A stretch of DNA of 64,000 nucleotides from Pseudosulfitobacter pseudonitzschiae. Lineage in GTDB: Bacteria > Pseudomonadota > Alphaproteobacteria > Rhodobacterales > Rhodobacteraceae. This document shows, one piece after another, positions 19,248 through 27,624 of this stretch. The DNA lies in contig NZ_CP022415.1 of assembly GCF_002222635.1 (NCBI RefSeq), positions 3,348,001 to 3,412,000 on the forward strand, written 5' to 3'. The notes below the pieces were generated by a model. It was not told the origin of the DNA. It saw only the letters and a program-made list of their open reading frames with translations, and ran no database searches. Position 1 is the stretch's first letter. Every line of letters begins with the position of its first letter. The position numbers and the translations under genes are program-made.

Positions 19248-20462
19248 CTAAAGCTGGGTGCGCAGCCAGTTTGGGGCAAAGGTGATCTGGCCGACCCCGG
19301 CAAGGTTCAGCATACGGCTGAGTTCCGTGTTAAGCGCTGTTGTCCGGCCTTTGCCCCAGCGGACGCCGCGTTCTGGCCAAAGGGCCCGGATTTTAAGGGT
19401 GTCTTCGGCGCGAAAGGCCTTCATGTCGATGCGCCCCACCAGCCGGTCACCTTCGAGGATCGGAAAGACGTAATATCCGTAGGTGCGTTTGGGTTCGGGC
19501 ACGAAAACCTCGATGCGGTAGTGAAAGCCGAACAATTGTTCGGCCCGTTTGCGGTCGCGCAGGGCCGGGTCGAAAGGGCTGAGAATGCGCAGGCGCGGAC
19601 TGGGCGGTGTTTGAATGGCCGGATCATAGGGCAGATCGGGGCGAGCAAAAGCGCCGCGCAAGCTGCCGTCGGCGTTTTCTACGTCGATGGCGATGATGGA
19701 GCCACGCGCGAGGGCATGTTTGACCCATATCTGCGCTTCGGCTGGGCGGATATGGCCCCAGAAGGCCGCGAGTTCGCTGTGATTGGCAAAGCCTAAACGG
19801 TCGAGTGCCTGAGTGCAGCACCAGTCAATTGTCTGTTCGGTGTCCGGTGCATGGGCGGGGTTCGCAAGTGCTTTGTCGATCACCCGTTCGGTTAGGTCAT
19901 AGCGCTTCTGGAAACCGCTCCGCCCGGTGACCGCAAGAGCGCCTGACCGCCAAAGGTATTCCAAGGCGGTTTTGGACGGATGCCAGTCCCACCAACCACC
20001 CGATCCCTTTTTCTCACCTGTGCCGACATCAGAAGAAGAGCAGGCCCCGTTTTCGCGGATATGGTCGAGCACTGTCTGATATTGCGCTTCGAAACCCGCG
20101 CGCCGGTCTTTGCTCCACGCTTTTTTCAAGCGCTCGGCGTCGCGTGTGCGTCGCATGTGCCATTGGGGGTAAAATTCCATCGGGATGACGGCGGCGTCAT
20201 GGGTCCAATGTTCAAACAGGGCACGGTCGCGTTGGTAAAGTGTGTCGAGCGCTTTGGGTCGGTAGCGGGGGCGGCGGGCGAACAGGATCAGGTCGTGGGC
20301 GCGTGCGACGGTGTTGATGCTGTCAAGCTGCACGAATCCCAGTCGGGTGATCAACGATGCCAGCGCGTCGCCGTGGGCAGGCCCCTGCGGCGTTTCATGC
20401 AAGGCATGGCGGTCCAGAAAGACCCGCCGCGCGGCGGTGTTGTTCAGAACGGGCCGCGTCAC
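19248..20462 (-). CDS. winged-helix DNA glycosylase-like protein, AlkZ/YcaQ family
   Basis: This 404-residue protein belongs to the HTH_42 family that includes E. coli YcaQ and Streptomyces AlkZ, which unhook DNA interstrand crosslinks. Typical blocks are the N-terminal RRVFLDRHAL, then LGFVQLDSINTVARAHDLIL near residue 45. LFEHWTHDAAVIPMEFYP near residue 90 is also conserved, and the C-terminal LSPFDPALRDRKRAEQLFGF. The catalytic QxQ or QxD motif of this family would be expected near QLDS. The start is GTG and overlaps the LacI gene stop as GTGA. The coupling with a LacI regulator has no obvious functional meaning. Confidence 0.85.
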   Translation of the reverse strand: MTRPVLNNTAARRVFLDRHALHETPQGPAHGDALASLITRLGFVQLDSINTVARAHDLILFARRPRYRPKALDTLYQRDRALFEHWTHDAAVIPMEFYPQWHMRRTRDAERLKKAWSKDRRAGFEAQYQTVLDHIRENGACSSSDVGTGEKKGSGGWWDWHPSKTALEYLWRSGALAVTGRSGFQKRYDLTERVIDKALANPAHAPDTEQTIDWCCTQALDRLGFANHSELAAFWGHIRPAEAQIWVKHALARGSIIAIDVENADGSLRGAFARPDLPYDPAIQTPPSPRLRILSPFDPALRDRKRAEQLFGFHYRIEVFVPEPKRTYGYYVFPILEGDRLVGRIDMKAFRAEDTLKIRALWPERGVRWGKGRTTALNTELSRMLNLAGVGQITFAPNWLRTQL

Positions 20463-21499
20463 ACGCGTCGGCGGCGCAACGTGTCACCAAGACTGAGCTT
20501 GGGCGTAAGCGTGATCTTTTGCGGTTCGGTCGGTGCGCCCTCTTGTCCGTGGTCGCGAATGATCTCGGCGGCGGCGCGGCCAATTTCGAGGCGGCAGGCG
20601 TCCATAGTGGCCAGTTGGCGCGGCAGACCTTGCAGTAATTCGACGCCGTTGAAACCCGCCAACCCCACTTGTCCGGGCACGTCAATACCCTGATCCAGCA
20701 GGTACAGAAGGCCGCCTGCGCCTATCATGTCATTGGAATAGTACAGGAAATCCAGATCCGGACTGCGGTCCAGCATCGTTTTGGTCATCTCGCGGCCCTT
20801 GGCCAGAGCCGAGCCGCCCGAATAAAACTCGCGGTCTTCGATTTCTACCCCCGCTTTGGCAAGGTGCTCGGTGAACCCCTCGAAGCGCTTGCGGGCGCGG
20901 TGGTCCAGCGGCATCTTGGTGCCCATGAAACCGATGTGCTGATATCCCTGCTTGAGGATCGCGCGCGCCATTTCGGCACCCGCACGCCGGTGCGAAATAC
21001 CCACCATCGAATCCACGCAACGCCCGTCGGTGTCCATAATCTCGACCACGGGAATGCCCGCGTTCGCCATCATGGCGCGGGCCGCATCTGTGTGCTCCAG
21101 CCCGGCGATGATCACGCCCGAGGGCCGCCACGACAGCATTTCGTAAAGCACGCGCTCTTCTTTCTCGGGCAGATAGTCGGTGACGCCCACAACCGCCTGC
21201 AAGGGCGTGTCGTCAAGGATCTGGTTGATACCGGTCAGCACCTCGGGGAACACCATATTGCCCAGCGAGGGGATGATAACAGCCACCAGATTGACCCGCT
21301 TCGAGGCGAGTGATCCTGCGATCTGATTGGGCACATAGCCTAACGTTGTGGCTGCCTCGAGCACCTTTTTGCGGGTGGCGTCAGACACATCGCCCCTGTT
21401 GCGCAACACGCGGCTGACGGTCATTTCAGAGACGCCCGACGCTTCGGATACGTCACGCAAGGTAAGGGGGCGCTGGGGGCGGTCTGTCACAAAAGCCAT
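20459..21499 (-). CDS. LacI family transcriptional regulator (GntR/gluconate-like)
   Basis: This 346-residue repressor has a LacI-type helix-turn-helix at residues 12-35 (TLRDVSEASGVSEMTVSRVL), the hinge helix region GYVPNQIAGSLASKR near residue 55, and a periplasmic-binding-like effector domain (residues 60-340). The effector domain resembles gluconate-type LacI regulators, but that is judged by eye. No sugar genes lie beside it in the window, so its targets are unclear. It is upstream of, and overlaps, the AlkZ-like gene. The intergenic region to the tRNA gene is about 105 bases. Confidence 0.9.
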   Translation of the reverse strand: MAFVTDRPQRPLTLRDVSEASGVSEMTVSRVLRNRGDVSDATRKKVLEAATTLGYVPNQIAGSLASKRVNLVAVIIPSLGNMVFPEVLTGINQILDDTPLQAVVGVTDYLPEKEERVLYEMLSWRPSGVIIAGLEHTDAARAMMANAGIPVVEIMDTDGRCVDSMVGISHRRAGAEMARAILKQGYQHIGFMGTKMPLDHRARKRFEGFTEHLAKAGVEIEDREFYSGGSALAKGREMTKTMLDRSPDLDFLYYSNDMIGAGGLLYLLDQGIDVPGQVGLAGFNGVELLQGLPRQLATMDACRLEIGRAAAEIIRDHGQEGAPTEPQKITLTPKLSLGDTLRRRRV

Positions 21500-21604
21500 C
21501 CTGTTGTCATGTTGCGATCAGTAAGCCCCAGCCACGCAAAAGGTGCAAGTCTGCACGGTCGTTTGATGACAAAGCCAATCAGAGGCGCTATGGGTTCGCC
21601 CGTC

Positions 21605-21681
21605 GGCCCCGTGGCTCAACTGGATAGAGCAGCCCCCTCCTAAGGGGCAGGTTGCAGGTTCGAATCCTGCCGGGGTCGCCA
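21605..21681 (+). tRNA. tRNA-Arg (anticodon CCU)
   Basis: All four arms fold. The acceptor stem GGCCCCG pairs with CGGGGTC with one G-U pair. The D arm is GCTC/GAGC, the anticodon stem GCCCC/GGGGC encloses the loop CTCCTAA, and the T arm GCAGG/CCTGC encloses TTCGAAT. The anticodon CCT is at 21,639-21,641, and CCA is encoded. It reads AGG codons. Its 3' end appears to be the integration target of the neighbouring island. Confidence 0.97.
21665..21681 (+). repeat. left attachment site (attL) within the tRNA-Arg 3' end
   Basis: The 17-base tRNA end TCCTGCCGGGGTCGCCA recurs at 51,356-51,372 with one mismatch and the same orientation. The integrase gene begins about 80 bases downstream. This is the usual arrangement for an element that integrates into a tRNA 3' end and restores the gene. 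Confidence 0.75.
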
Positions 21682-21761
21682 ATTTCGATTTTTCACTATA
21701 TTTTTCCCTTATTTACAGTTCGTTAGTTTTCTGTGTCCCAGCTTCTGGTTTGCGTGTCCCA

Positions 21762-22763
21762 TTACGCGGCCCCTGCAATGAGCTGGATGATCCGTTTGCG
21801 GTCCGCCGCCTTGGTATACCGTTCGACTTCCGAAAGGCTCAAATGCCCAGACATCGCCATGATTTCTTGTGTCGTCTTGCCGTTCTCGGCCCAATAGACA
21901 CAAAACGCCTTGCGCAGACCATGCAGCCTTGACTCAATGCCTGCGGCACGTGCTGCCTTCCCATAACGATCTCCTAGACCTTCTTTAGAGTAAGGCTTGC
22001 CGAAATCGGTTAGGATGAATGCCGGAGCAATATCAGGAGTTCGGTTTATGACGGCTTTTAGGTCGGCTGTTATCGGGACATGCGTTTCGACCCCAGATTT
22101 GCCCCTTCTGAAAGTCAGCAAGTTACCTTGAATGTTGTGGCGACCGATCCGACAAAGGTCCGTACGTGCTGCCCCGGTAAATAGCCCTAGGTCGAAAATA
22201 AGCCGCTCTCGTGTCCCGATCTGCCAGCGATCTATGAATGCTTCAATCTCGATCGCGTTAGTTGTCGGAAAGCCCTTGATCGGAGGGGTATCTAATTCTA
22301 CGCCAACGGCTGGATTCTTCGAAATGATCCGCAATTTCTTTAGATGATGAAATAGCGGTTTGAGCGCTTTTAACTCGTTCGCCGCACCATGGCCGCCTTT
22401 GGCATAAAGAGCCGCTTCGATATCGTCTATTGTGATGCTAGACAATGGCCGTGTGCCCTGAACTTTGCGGTATCGGTTGAAGATCGCCATACGAGAATCC
22501 TTCGTCCCTTTGGCGTATCTGGCCCACCGGTCGCTGCCAGATAAATATATGTCCAAACCCCAAGAAAAAGTGCCTGCTTTGGGCGTTTGTGTGTTTGGGG
22601 GCATGTCCTGCCAGCGAGCGTGCTCTGACCAATAGGCGGCTTTGACTTTCGGGTCAGACGGATCGAGACCGTGAACGCCGAGTGATTTCTCCACGCCGTT
22701 CCTTCTGTAATAGTGGAACCAGCGACCGCGCCGCCTTCTTGATCTCAAGTACTTTTCATTCAT
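21762..22763 (-). CDS. int: tyrosine-type site-specific integrase
   Basis: This 333-residue recombinase should catalyse integration and excision at the tRNA-Arg site. The C-terminal catalytic domain shows the expected residues: arginine in LFTGAARTDLCRI near residue 202, lysine in FRRGKSGVETH near residue 222, HxxR in LHGLRKAF near residue 285, histidine in MSGHLSLSEVERYT near residue 307, and the nucleophile tyrosine in that same segment. The N-terminal half is a core-binding domain. The gene points towards the tRNA and ends about 80 bases from it, as integrases often do. It looks intact. It overlaps the small gene upstream by eight bases. Confidence 0.93.
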   Translation of the reverse strand: MNEKYLRSRRRRGRWFHYYRRNGVEKSLGVHGLDPSDPKVKAAYWSEHARWQDMPPNTQTPKAGTFSWGLDIYLSGSDRWARYAKGTKDSRMAIFNRYRKVQGTRPLSSITIDDIEAALYAKGGHGAANELKALKPLFHHLKKLRIISKNPAVGVELDTPPIKGFPTTNAIEIEAFIDRWQIGTRERLIFDLGLFTGAARTDLCRIGRHNIQGNLLTFRRGKSGVETHVPITADLKAVINRTPDIAPAFILTDFGKPYSKEGLGDRYGKAARAAGIESRLHGLRKAFCVYWAENGKTTQEIMAMSGHLSLSEVERYTKAADRKRIIQLIAGAA

Positions 22764-22959
22764 CGTCGTCCTCCGCCGAGAATGGCTTGCCTTCCCAGCT
22801 ATTCATTGGACCCGCAGGGCCTCCACCATCGTAAGAGAAAGTCACTCCGTCAGGGCCAACCCGGAGAATCTTTGCGTTCGGGTCTATGCTCAATACCATA
22901 TCTCGAGCTTCGCGTACCTGTTTTGGTGTTGGCATTGATGGGGCAGCGGGGCGGCTCAT
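22756..22959 (-). CDS. small integrase-linked hypothetical protein
   Basis: This 67-residue protein begins MSRPAAPSMPTPKQVREARD and continues with SIDPNAKILRVGPDGVTFSYDG. It ends in an acidic tail (SAEDDDE). I do not know a function. Small proteins of this style often precede integrases in alphaproteobacterial islands, and the eight-base overlap with int points to shared expression. I use the ATG at 22,959; an in-frame extension to 23,082 looks less protein-like and would overlap the excisionase-like gene. Confidence 0.6.
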   Translation of the reverse strand: MSRPAAPSMPTPKQVREARDMVLSIDPNAKILRVGPDGVTFSYDGGGPAGPMNSWEGKPFSAEDDDE

Positions 22960-23008
22960 GTAGTGATCCCATTCGATTGTGCGTCTATGGTGTGTGAGAC
23001 AAGCCTGG

Positions 23009-23206
23009 TCATTTAGGCTCGACCATGTTGCATTCGACATACTCGCTGAGGGCCGTAGTCGGCAGATAGTAGTTTCGCCCAATCACAACGAAACGAACTT
23101 TTCGATCACGTATAAGCCGCCGAATTCTTCCGATAGGCCAGCCGGACAGTTGCGACAACTTCTGCGGCGTTACGAAGTCTTGTGACATGTGGTCTGTTTG
23201 TGGCAT
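23009..23206 (-). CDS. AlpA/excisionase-like DNA-binding protein
   Basis: This 65-residue protein has a MerR/AlpA-type winged helix-turn-helix: FVTPQKLSQLSGWPIGRIRR, then a short wing with IGRNYYLPTTALSEYVE. Proteins of this kind direct excision or control integrase expression in islands. It lies immediately upstream of the small gene and integrase on the same strand, which fits an excisionase role. The start could be ATG 23,206 or ATG 23,188. The function is inferred from fold and position. Confidence 0.7.
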   Translation of the reverse strand: MPQTDHMSQDFVTPQKLSQLSGWPIGRIRRLIRDRKVRFVVIGRNYYLPTTALSEYVECNMVEPK

Positions 23207-23299
23207 GATTAATCCCAACGGAGAAGTTGCATCAAGGAAAGCGCGTTTGCACTATAATTCATTCAAATATATTACACACGTATTGCGAGTCAACGCCAG

Positions 23300-23695
23300 A
23301 TGCCACTAATCGACAACATCGCAATCGGCACACGTCTAAGCACGCTTCGCCAAAAAGAGAATCTCTCACAGGGCGAGATGGCTGCTGCACTAGGTGTCTC
23401 TGTCGCGGCGTACCGGAACTATGAATGGGGCAACCGTGAGACCCCGGTTTCTGTTTTGGCTAAGGCGGCAGAGATGGCGGGAACCACGATTGATAGCCTG
23501 GTGCTGGGTGAGGTCGGGCTGTCCAGCGAAGCCATAGCGACGCAACTCGCCCGTATCTTCCCTCACCTCGGTTCTGCAGAACTTCAAGCTCACATTGGCG
23601 CTATCGCGTTTTTGCTTAAGCAGACGCTGTCGAAGGCCGAGTTCAGTGATCGAGACATTGCCGAATACATGGAATCCCGAAAAGGTCGAAACTGA
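23300..23695 (+). CDS. XRE-family regulator of the island
   Basis: This 131-residue protein has a Cro/CI-type helix-turn-helix at residues 12-62 (TLRQKENLSQGEMAAALGVS, then YRNYEWGNRETPVSVLAKAA). A helical C-terminal half of unknown role follows. It is divergent from the excisionase-integrase genes, with about 90 bases of A/T-rich DNA between them, and could act as the lysogeny-like switch of the element. Its stop overlaps the start of the next gene (TGATG). A repressor role is inferred from position. Confidence 0.82.
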   Translation: MPLIDNIAIGTRLSTLRQKENLSQGEMAAALGVSVAAYRNYEWGNRETPVSVLAKAAEMAGTTIDSLVLGEVGLSSEAIATQLARIFPHLGSAELQAHIGAIAFLLKQTLSKAEFSDRDIAEYMESRKGRN

Positions 23696-23943
23696 TGGAT
23701 AACCAGAATTTTCTCAAACAATACAACAACAACCTGCTCGACGGCTTGGGGGCGCGATTGATTTCTGCTGGCTTTGTTTTTTGGGTTCTTATGACCCTGT
23801 TCATTCCGGCCAGATTCGTGCCTGAACAGTATTCTTTCGTTGGATTAATCTTCCTCATCCTGAGTTTCGTCGGCGCAATCGGTGTAATCATGGTCGCTCT
23901 GGCTGTTCGCGAGATTGAAAAACGGCGGGTGCGTGAATACTGA
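23695..23943 (+). CDS. small membrane protein coupled to the XRE regulator
   Basis: This 82-residue protein has two hydrophobic segments, about residues 20-38 (RLISAGFVFWVLMTLFI) and 48-71 (SFVGLIFLILSFVGAIGVIM), with a basic C-terminus. It starts in a TGATG overlap with the XRE gene, so the two are likely expressed together. I do not recognise a family. Such two-gene regulator/membrane units occur in mobile elements, but no function can be given. Confidence 0.6.
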   Translation: MDNQNFLKQYNNNLLDGLGARLISAGFVFWVLMTLFIPARFVPEQYSFVGLIFLILSFVGAIGVIMVALAVREIEKRRVREY

Positions 23944-24521
23944 ACGGTCAAATTCGCTCTCAAGTCGACCAGATATGGAATGCCTTCTGGTCGGGTGGTG
24001 TCTCTAATCCGCTATCTGTGATCGAACAGTTCACCGACCTGCTGTTCATCAAGCGGCTCGACGAAAGCCGAACAAGCCTCAGGATGCCTCAGCAGTAGTG
24101 CGCGAGTTGTTCCATGTCTGCTACTGGATTGTGCGGACCTATGCAAAGAATACGAAGCCGGACCCTTCGTTGCAGTTCGATGCCTCAAAGCTTGAAAAAA
24201 CCCTGACGGTTAGTGCTAGCACAGTTACGTAAATCCAGGCATTGAAAGAGAAGCATGACGCGGATGCCAAAGCACTAAAGGACGCGAAGCCGCTGCGCTC
24301 GCATCTGAAGAAGGTCGAAAGACGCTCGAGGCGAACTCGCGCAGGTGCGTGCTGAAATCAAAGAAATCCGCAAGTCCAACACTGCGGTAAAAGATGACCA
24401 CGACTACAACGAAGCCGCGACACGCGATGCCTTCATCGATCTGCTGCTGACTGAGGCGGGGTGGCCGCTCGACGAGGATCGAGACCGTGAGTTTCCGGTA
24501 TCAGGTAGCCCCGACTATTGA
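23940..24521 (+). pseudogene. type I restriction-modification remnant (hsdM 5' end fused to hsdR 5' part)
   Basis: The first 50 codons read like the start of HsdM (QIRSQVDQIWNAFW, then VIEQFTDLLFIKRLDE) and stop at TAG 24,096. After a deletion the DNA continues, in another frame, as the N-terminal region of HsdR (AVVRELFHVCYWIVRTYAK, then LQFDASKLEKTLTVSASTV). That is broken by an in-frame TAA near 24,231 and by lost bases near 24,320-24,340. It resumes as DYNEAATRDAFIDLLLTEAG and ends at 24,521. Neither the methylase core nor the helicase is present, so this is a dead remnant of an hsdMR locus joined by an internal deletion. Confidence 0.8.
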
Positions 24522-24745
24522 TCGGTGCTTTCGGGCTTTACCAACTCAACATGACTGACCCCAAGCGCCTGCGCCAGTTCGTAGAGCGTGATCACGGTTG
24601 GGTTGCGATTTCCTCGCTCTAGCCCGCTCAGATACTGCTGGCTGAGACCCGAACGTTCCTCAATCTGCTCCTGCGTCAGGTCCTTCTCCCGACGCAAGCG
24701 TGCGAAATTACGACCGACCAGTTTGCGCATATCCATGCGCGCCAA
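24515..24745 (-). CDS. short XRE-family regulator
   Basis: This 76-residue protein is almost entirely a Cro/CI-type helix-turn-helix: NFARLRREKDLTQEQIEERS, then GLSQQYLSGLERGNRNPT and LYELAQALGV. Single-domain proteins like this often control restriction-modification or mobile genes. It overlaps the end of the hsdR remnant on the opposite strand by seven bases. It may be the former controller of that locus, which is inference. The upstream 80 bases are A/T-rich (TATAATATG at about 24,778) and could hold divergent promoters. Confidence 0.8.
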   Translation of the reverse strand: MARMDMRKLVGRNFARLRREKDLTQEQIEERSGLSQQYLSGLERGNRNPTVITLYELAQALGVSHVELVKPESTDQ

Positions 24746-24824
24746 GGTCGCGGTTTACATACTTTAATGTTATCAACTATAATATGTAATTGCTTGATTT
24801 TCTCCGTTCTAGAAGGGCCATCGC

Positions 24825-25673
24825 ATGATCCCCAGAAATTTATCCGCCAGCCTGATTGCCGCTCTGGTCGCATTGCCTGCTTTCGCAGAGGACGCCTTGG
24901 TGGCCATGCCAGCCCCTGCCGAGCGTCCTTACCCGTATGAAATCCTCGGCCTACAGCCCGGCGATCCGCTCGATGATGTTCTGGCTGTCTATGCAGAACG
25001 CAGCGACGCGGCCCCGACCAGCGAGAGCGAAGTTCTGCGGGTGCAATCCCCGGATGGCGCGGTGTTCGAGTTCAGCTATCAGCTCTTCACCCGGATCGGC
25101 GATGTTGGCATCAATGGTCGGCTCGCCGGTACCGCACAGGATCAGGTGACAGCCACGCTGTCGTCGGATGTGATGAAACAGCGCCCGATGGCGATCCATC
25201 GCAGCATTCGCCAGCCAAGCGATCAACTGCCGGAACCGCTGGCGCTCAGGGCACAAATCGAAGAGACTTATGGTCCTCCCTCACGCGTCGAGGTCAACGG
25301 GCGCGAAATGGTTCTCACCTACGCGTGGAGCACAGACGGTTTCATCGCTGACCTTGATGCCCTTGGCGCCGTCACTCACGAGGAAACGTCGTCCTCCGGC
25401 AGCACGATGACGACGGAATACGAGCTTTGTGGTTCGGCACGGCACTATCTCAACAACGTTGAATATCGCTTCGAATATCCGCGTGATGCACTCATCAAAC
25501 CGGGCTGCCTCGCAACATTCACGGTCAGCTATCGTGGCGACCCCGGCATGACCTCCATCAATTTTTCATTGGTGGATTACGAACTTGGCCGTCAGCACAT
25601 GGCAGAGCTGGATCGTCAGATCGTCGAAGCCCTTACCGGTAAGACGGTCGAAGCCTCAGATATGGACCTGTAG
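24825..25673 (+). CDS. exported hypothetical protein
   Basis: This 282-residue protein has a clear Sec signal peptide at residues 1-21 (hydrophobic core LSASLIAALVALPAFA, cleavage likely before EDALV). The mature part begins YPYEILGLQPGDPLDDVLAVY, which resembles a domain seen in periplasmic proteins that starts 'GLxPGM', and ends in a predicted helix. Two cysteines (ELCGSARHYL and IKPGCLATF) could form a disulfide. I do not recognise an enzyme family. The gene stands alone, divergent from the short XRE regulator. Confidence 0.72.
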   Translation: MIPRNLSASLIAALVALPAFAEDALVAMPAPAERPYPYEILGLQPGDPLDDVLAVYAERSDAAPTSESEVLRVQSPDGAVFEFSYQLFTRIGDVGINGRLAGTAQDQVTATLSSDVMKQRPMAIHRSIRQPSDQLPEPLALRAQIEETYGPPSRVEVNGREMVLTYAWSTDGFIADLDALGAVTHEETSSSGSTMTTEYELCGSARHYLNNVEYRFEYPRDALIKPGCLATFTVSYRGDPGMTSINFSLVDYELGRQHMAELDRQIVEALTGKTVEASDMDL

Positions 25674-25855
25674 TCGTGGATGGCCAAATGCCGCTCACTG
25701 CGCTATGAAACCCGCATGATCACATCGCGCAAACATATCACCCTGATTTAGCGCCCGCAGACTGGCGGGCGGCTTCGAGCTGTTCGCCATGAGATGATCT
25801 TCCATCACCGCCAACCTCTGACGCCGCCGCCATCGGGCATGACGGAGGCAAGGAC

Positions 25856-26422
25856 ATGACCAACTGGTATACGGCAGACACCCATTTCGGGCATGACAAA
25901 GTCATTTCGCTTTGCGGGCGGCCCTTTCGCAATGCCGGTCACATGGACACGGTGCTGATTGAAAACCTCTGGTCCAAGGTGCGCCCCGAGGATGATCTCT
26001 GGATCATTGGTGATTTTGCATTTGGGCCGAAAGCCAAAGAGGCCAGCTATCTCGAAGCCATTTTCGGGCAGCTCCCTGGTGCGCGCAAACATCTGGTGAT
26101 CGGCAACCACGATCTGGAACCGACGCTAGCATTGCCCTGGGACAGTATTTCGCACTTGGCGGAGGTCAAGGATGGCCCCGACAGCCAGGTGCATACGCTT
26201 TGCCACTATCCCATGATCACCTGGAACCGCGCCCGCCGCGGCGCGCTCCAGATCTTTGGTCACGTTCACAACAATTGGAGAGGCTCGCGCAACAGCGTCA
26301 ACGCGGGCGTCGATGTGTGGGACTTCATGCCGGTTCGCTTTGAGGATATTGTGCGACGCGCCAAAACCTTGCCGGTGAACAAGCATTGGGCGGATGTCGA
26401 GCACAACGCGAGGGAGTTTTGA
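25856..26422 (+). CDS. calcineurin-like metallophosphoesterase
   Basis: This 188-residue phosphoesterase carries the metal-binding series of the family: WYTADTHFGHDKVI at the N-terminus, GDFAFG near residue 53, VIGNHDLE near residue 82, LCHYPMITW near residue 116 and FGHVHNNW near residue 133. It is the compact type often found in phages and islands; the substrate is unknown. GGAGG lies upstream of the start. The last 13 residues (KHWADVEHNAREF) match the end of the next, unrelated gene, which points to a local recombination event. A role in the host is not clear. Confidence 0.85.
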   Translation: MTNWYTADTHFGHDKVISLCGRPFRNAGHMDTVLIENLWSKVRPEDDLWIIGDFAFGPKAKEASYLEAIFGQLPGARKHLVIGNHDLEPTLALPWDSISHLAEVKDGPDSQVHTLCHYPMITWNRARRGALQIFGHVHNNWRGSRNSVNAGVDVWDFMPVRFEDIVRRAKTLPVNKHWADVEHNAREF

Positions 26423-26423
26423 G

Positions 26424-26638
26424 ATGTCCCGGTCCTACCGAAAAGCCCCAATCTGCGGGATGAGCACCGCCACGAGCGACAAGGTGTTCAAGAAGAGCGA
26501 GCACAAGCGCGCCCGCCGCGCCGTGAACGCTCGCGATCTGGCGCTTGATGATGCCCTTATGGACAAAGAGTTTGGCAACCCGTGGGGCGCAAGGGCAAGC
26601 ACTGGGCAGATGTCGAGCACAATGCGAAGGAACAATAG
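26424..26638 (+). pseudogene. frameshifted small protein gene (MSRSYRK family)
   Basis: From ATG 26,424 the reading frame gives MSRSYRKAPICGMSTATSDK and then basic helix-like sequence up to NPWGA, a small-protein family I have seen in alphaproteobacteria without a known function. At about 26,590 one base seems to be missing. In the next frame the DNA continues as GKHWADVEHNAKEQ and stops at TAG 26,638, the expected ending. As it stands, translation would run on into the IS481 remnant. The 3' end closely repeats the 3' end of the preceding phosphoesterase gene. Confidence 0.6.
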
Positions 26639-26929
26639 ATGTCCGATCATAGCTAAGGTTATGCGCAGCATGATCCCGAGAGGGGCGCTTCGCTCTCGCA
26701 GTCGAGCAAGGAACTGGGCATCAATCCCAAGACCGTCGCGAAGTGGCGCAAGCGTGCGACGGTCGAGGATTTGAAGACCGGGCCGAAGGAGCCGCGTTCG
26801 ACCGTTCTCACTGAAGCTGAGGAGGCAATGATCGTCGCATTCCGACGGCATCCCAAAGCTGTCTGGGCCGACGACGCTGAGTTGTCCTGCGCATTCACAG
26901 ACCTTCAAGGCCGAACAGGTTCTGACTAA
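26639..26929 (+). pseudogene. IS481-family transposase remnant
   Basis: After an in-frame TAA near 26,654, the frame reads as an IS481-type transposase N-terminus: ASLSQSSKELGINPKTVAKW, then TGPKEPRSTVLTEAEEAMIV and AFRRH at about 26,851. From there the similarity ends abruptly and an unrelated tail stops at 26,929. The catalytic DDE domain is missing, as are clear terminal inverted repeats, so this is a fragment of an insertion sequence, not an active one. Confidence 0.75.
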
Positions 26930-27026
26930 TCTAGCCCCGCTCATCTCGCCACACCCACTTGGGGCGAAAAAACTTGCTCAGCGGACAGAGACAAGCAACA
27001 GTGCCGTCAAACGAAAGGAACAATTT

Positions 27027-27461
27027 ATGAATATGGCGACGGCGGTTAAAGTTTGTCTTCTCGAGAAATACGCGACCTTTTCTGGACGCGCCAGTCGGCC
27101 TGAATATTGGTGGTTTGCTCTGGCTTATGTAATCGGCGCCGTCATCGTGTCGCTTCTGAGCATAAGATTTCTATATGTGATCTACACGCTCGCGCTGATC
27201 GTTCCTGCCGCGGCTGTCGGGTATCGGCGCCTTCAGGATACCGGGCGAAATGGCTGGCTTATCTTTATTCCCATAGGATTGGGTCTGATAAGCCTGTTCC
27301 TCGCACCCTCCGCGCCAGTGATGCAGGATGGCCAAGTAACACAGATGCCTGACATGGGCGGCATGGGGCTTTTGGCCGCTTTCTCAATCGTGCAGTTGAT
27401 CGTCGGTCTGGTGTTTTTGTGGTGGCTGACCCGCCCGTCGCAGCCTGAAGGAACCCAATAG
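27027..27461 (+). CDS. DUF805 family membrane protein
   Basis: This 144-residue inner-membrane protein has the DUF805 pattern: the N-terminal YATFSGRASRPEYWWFAL, several hydrophobic helices, and YRRLQDTGRNGWLIFIPIG in the middle. A final helix (IVQLIVGLVFLWWL) precedes a short polar tail. The family is widespread and its function is not known. A second start (ATG three codons later) is possible; AAAGGA precedes the first. It lies between remnants in the decayed zone but appears intact. Confidence 0.85.
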   Translation: MNMATAVKVCLLEKYATFSGRASRPEYWWFALAYVIGAVIVSLLSIRFLYVIYTLALIVPAAAVGYRRLQDTGRNGWLIFIPIGLGLISLFLAPSAPVMQDGQVTQMPDMGGMGLLAAFSIVQLIVGLVFLWWLTRPSQPEGTQ

Positions 27462-27624
27462 CCCCTACGTCCGATGCGCTGCTCCTAAGCGGCTTCGCAG
27501 GGGCATTCCAGCTAACTTCCAGCAGCACTGCCCAGCGCATCAAGGTGCGCTGGGTATCAGTTGGGCATTACTGCGCCAGAAATCAAACGAGCGTTTGTGG
27601 TGCTGCACCCCAATGAGCTTTACA

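Noticed and set aside
23940-24521. A working type I restriction-modification system
   Set aside because: Only short N-terminal pieces of HsdM and HsdR remain, with stops and frameshifts. No specificity subunit is present.
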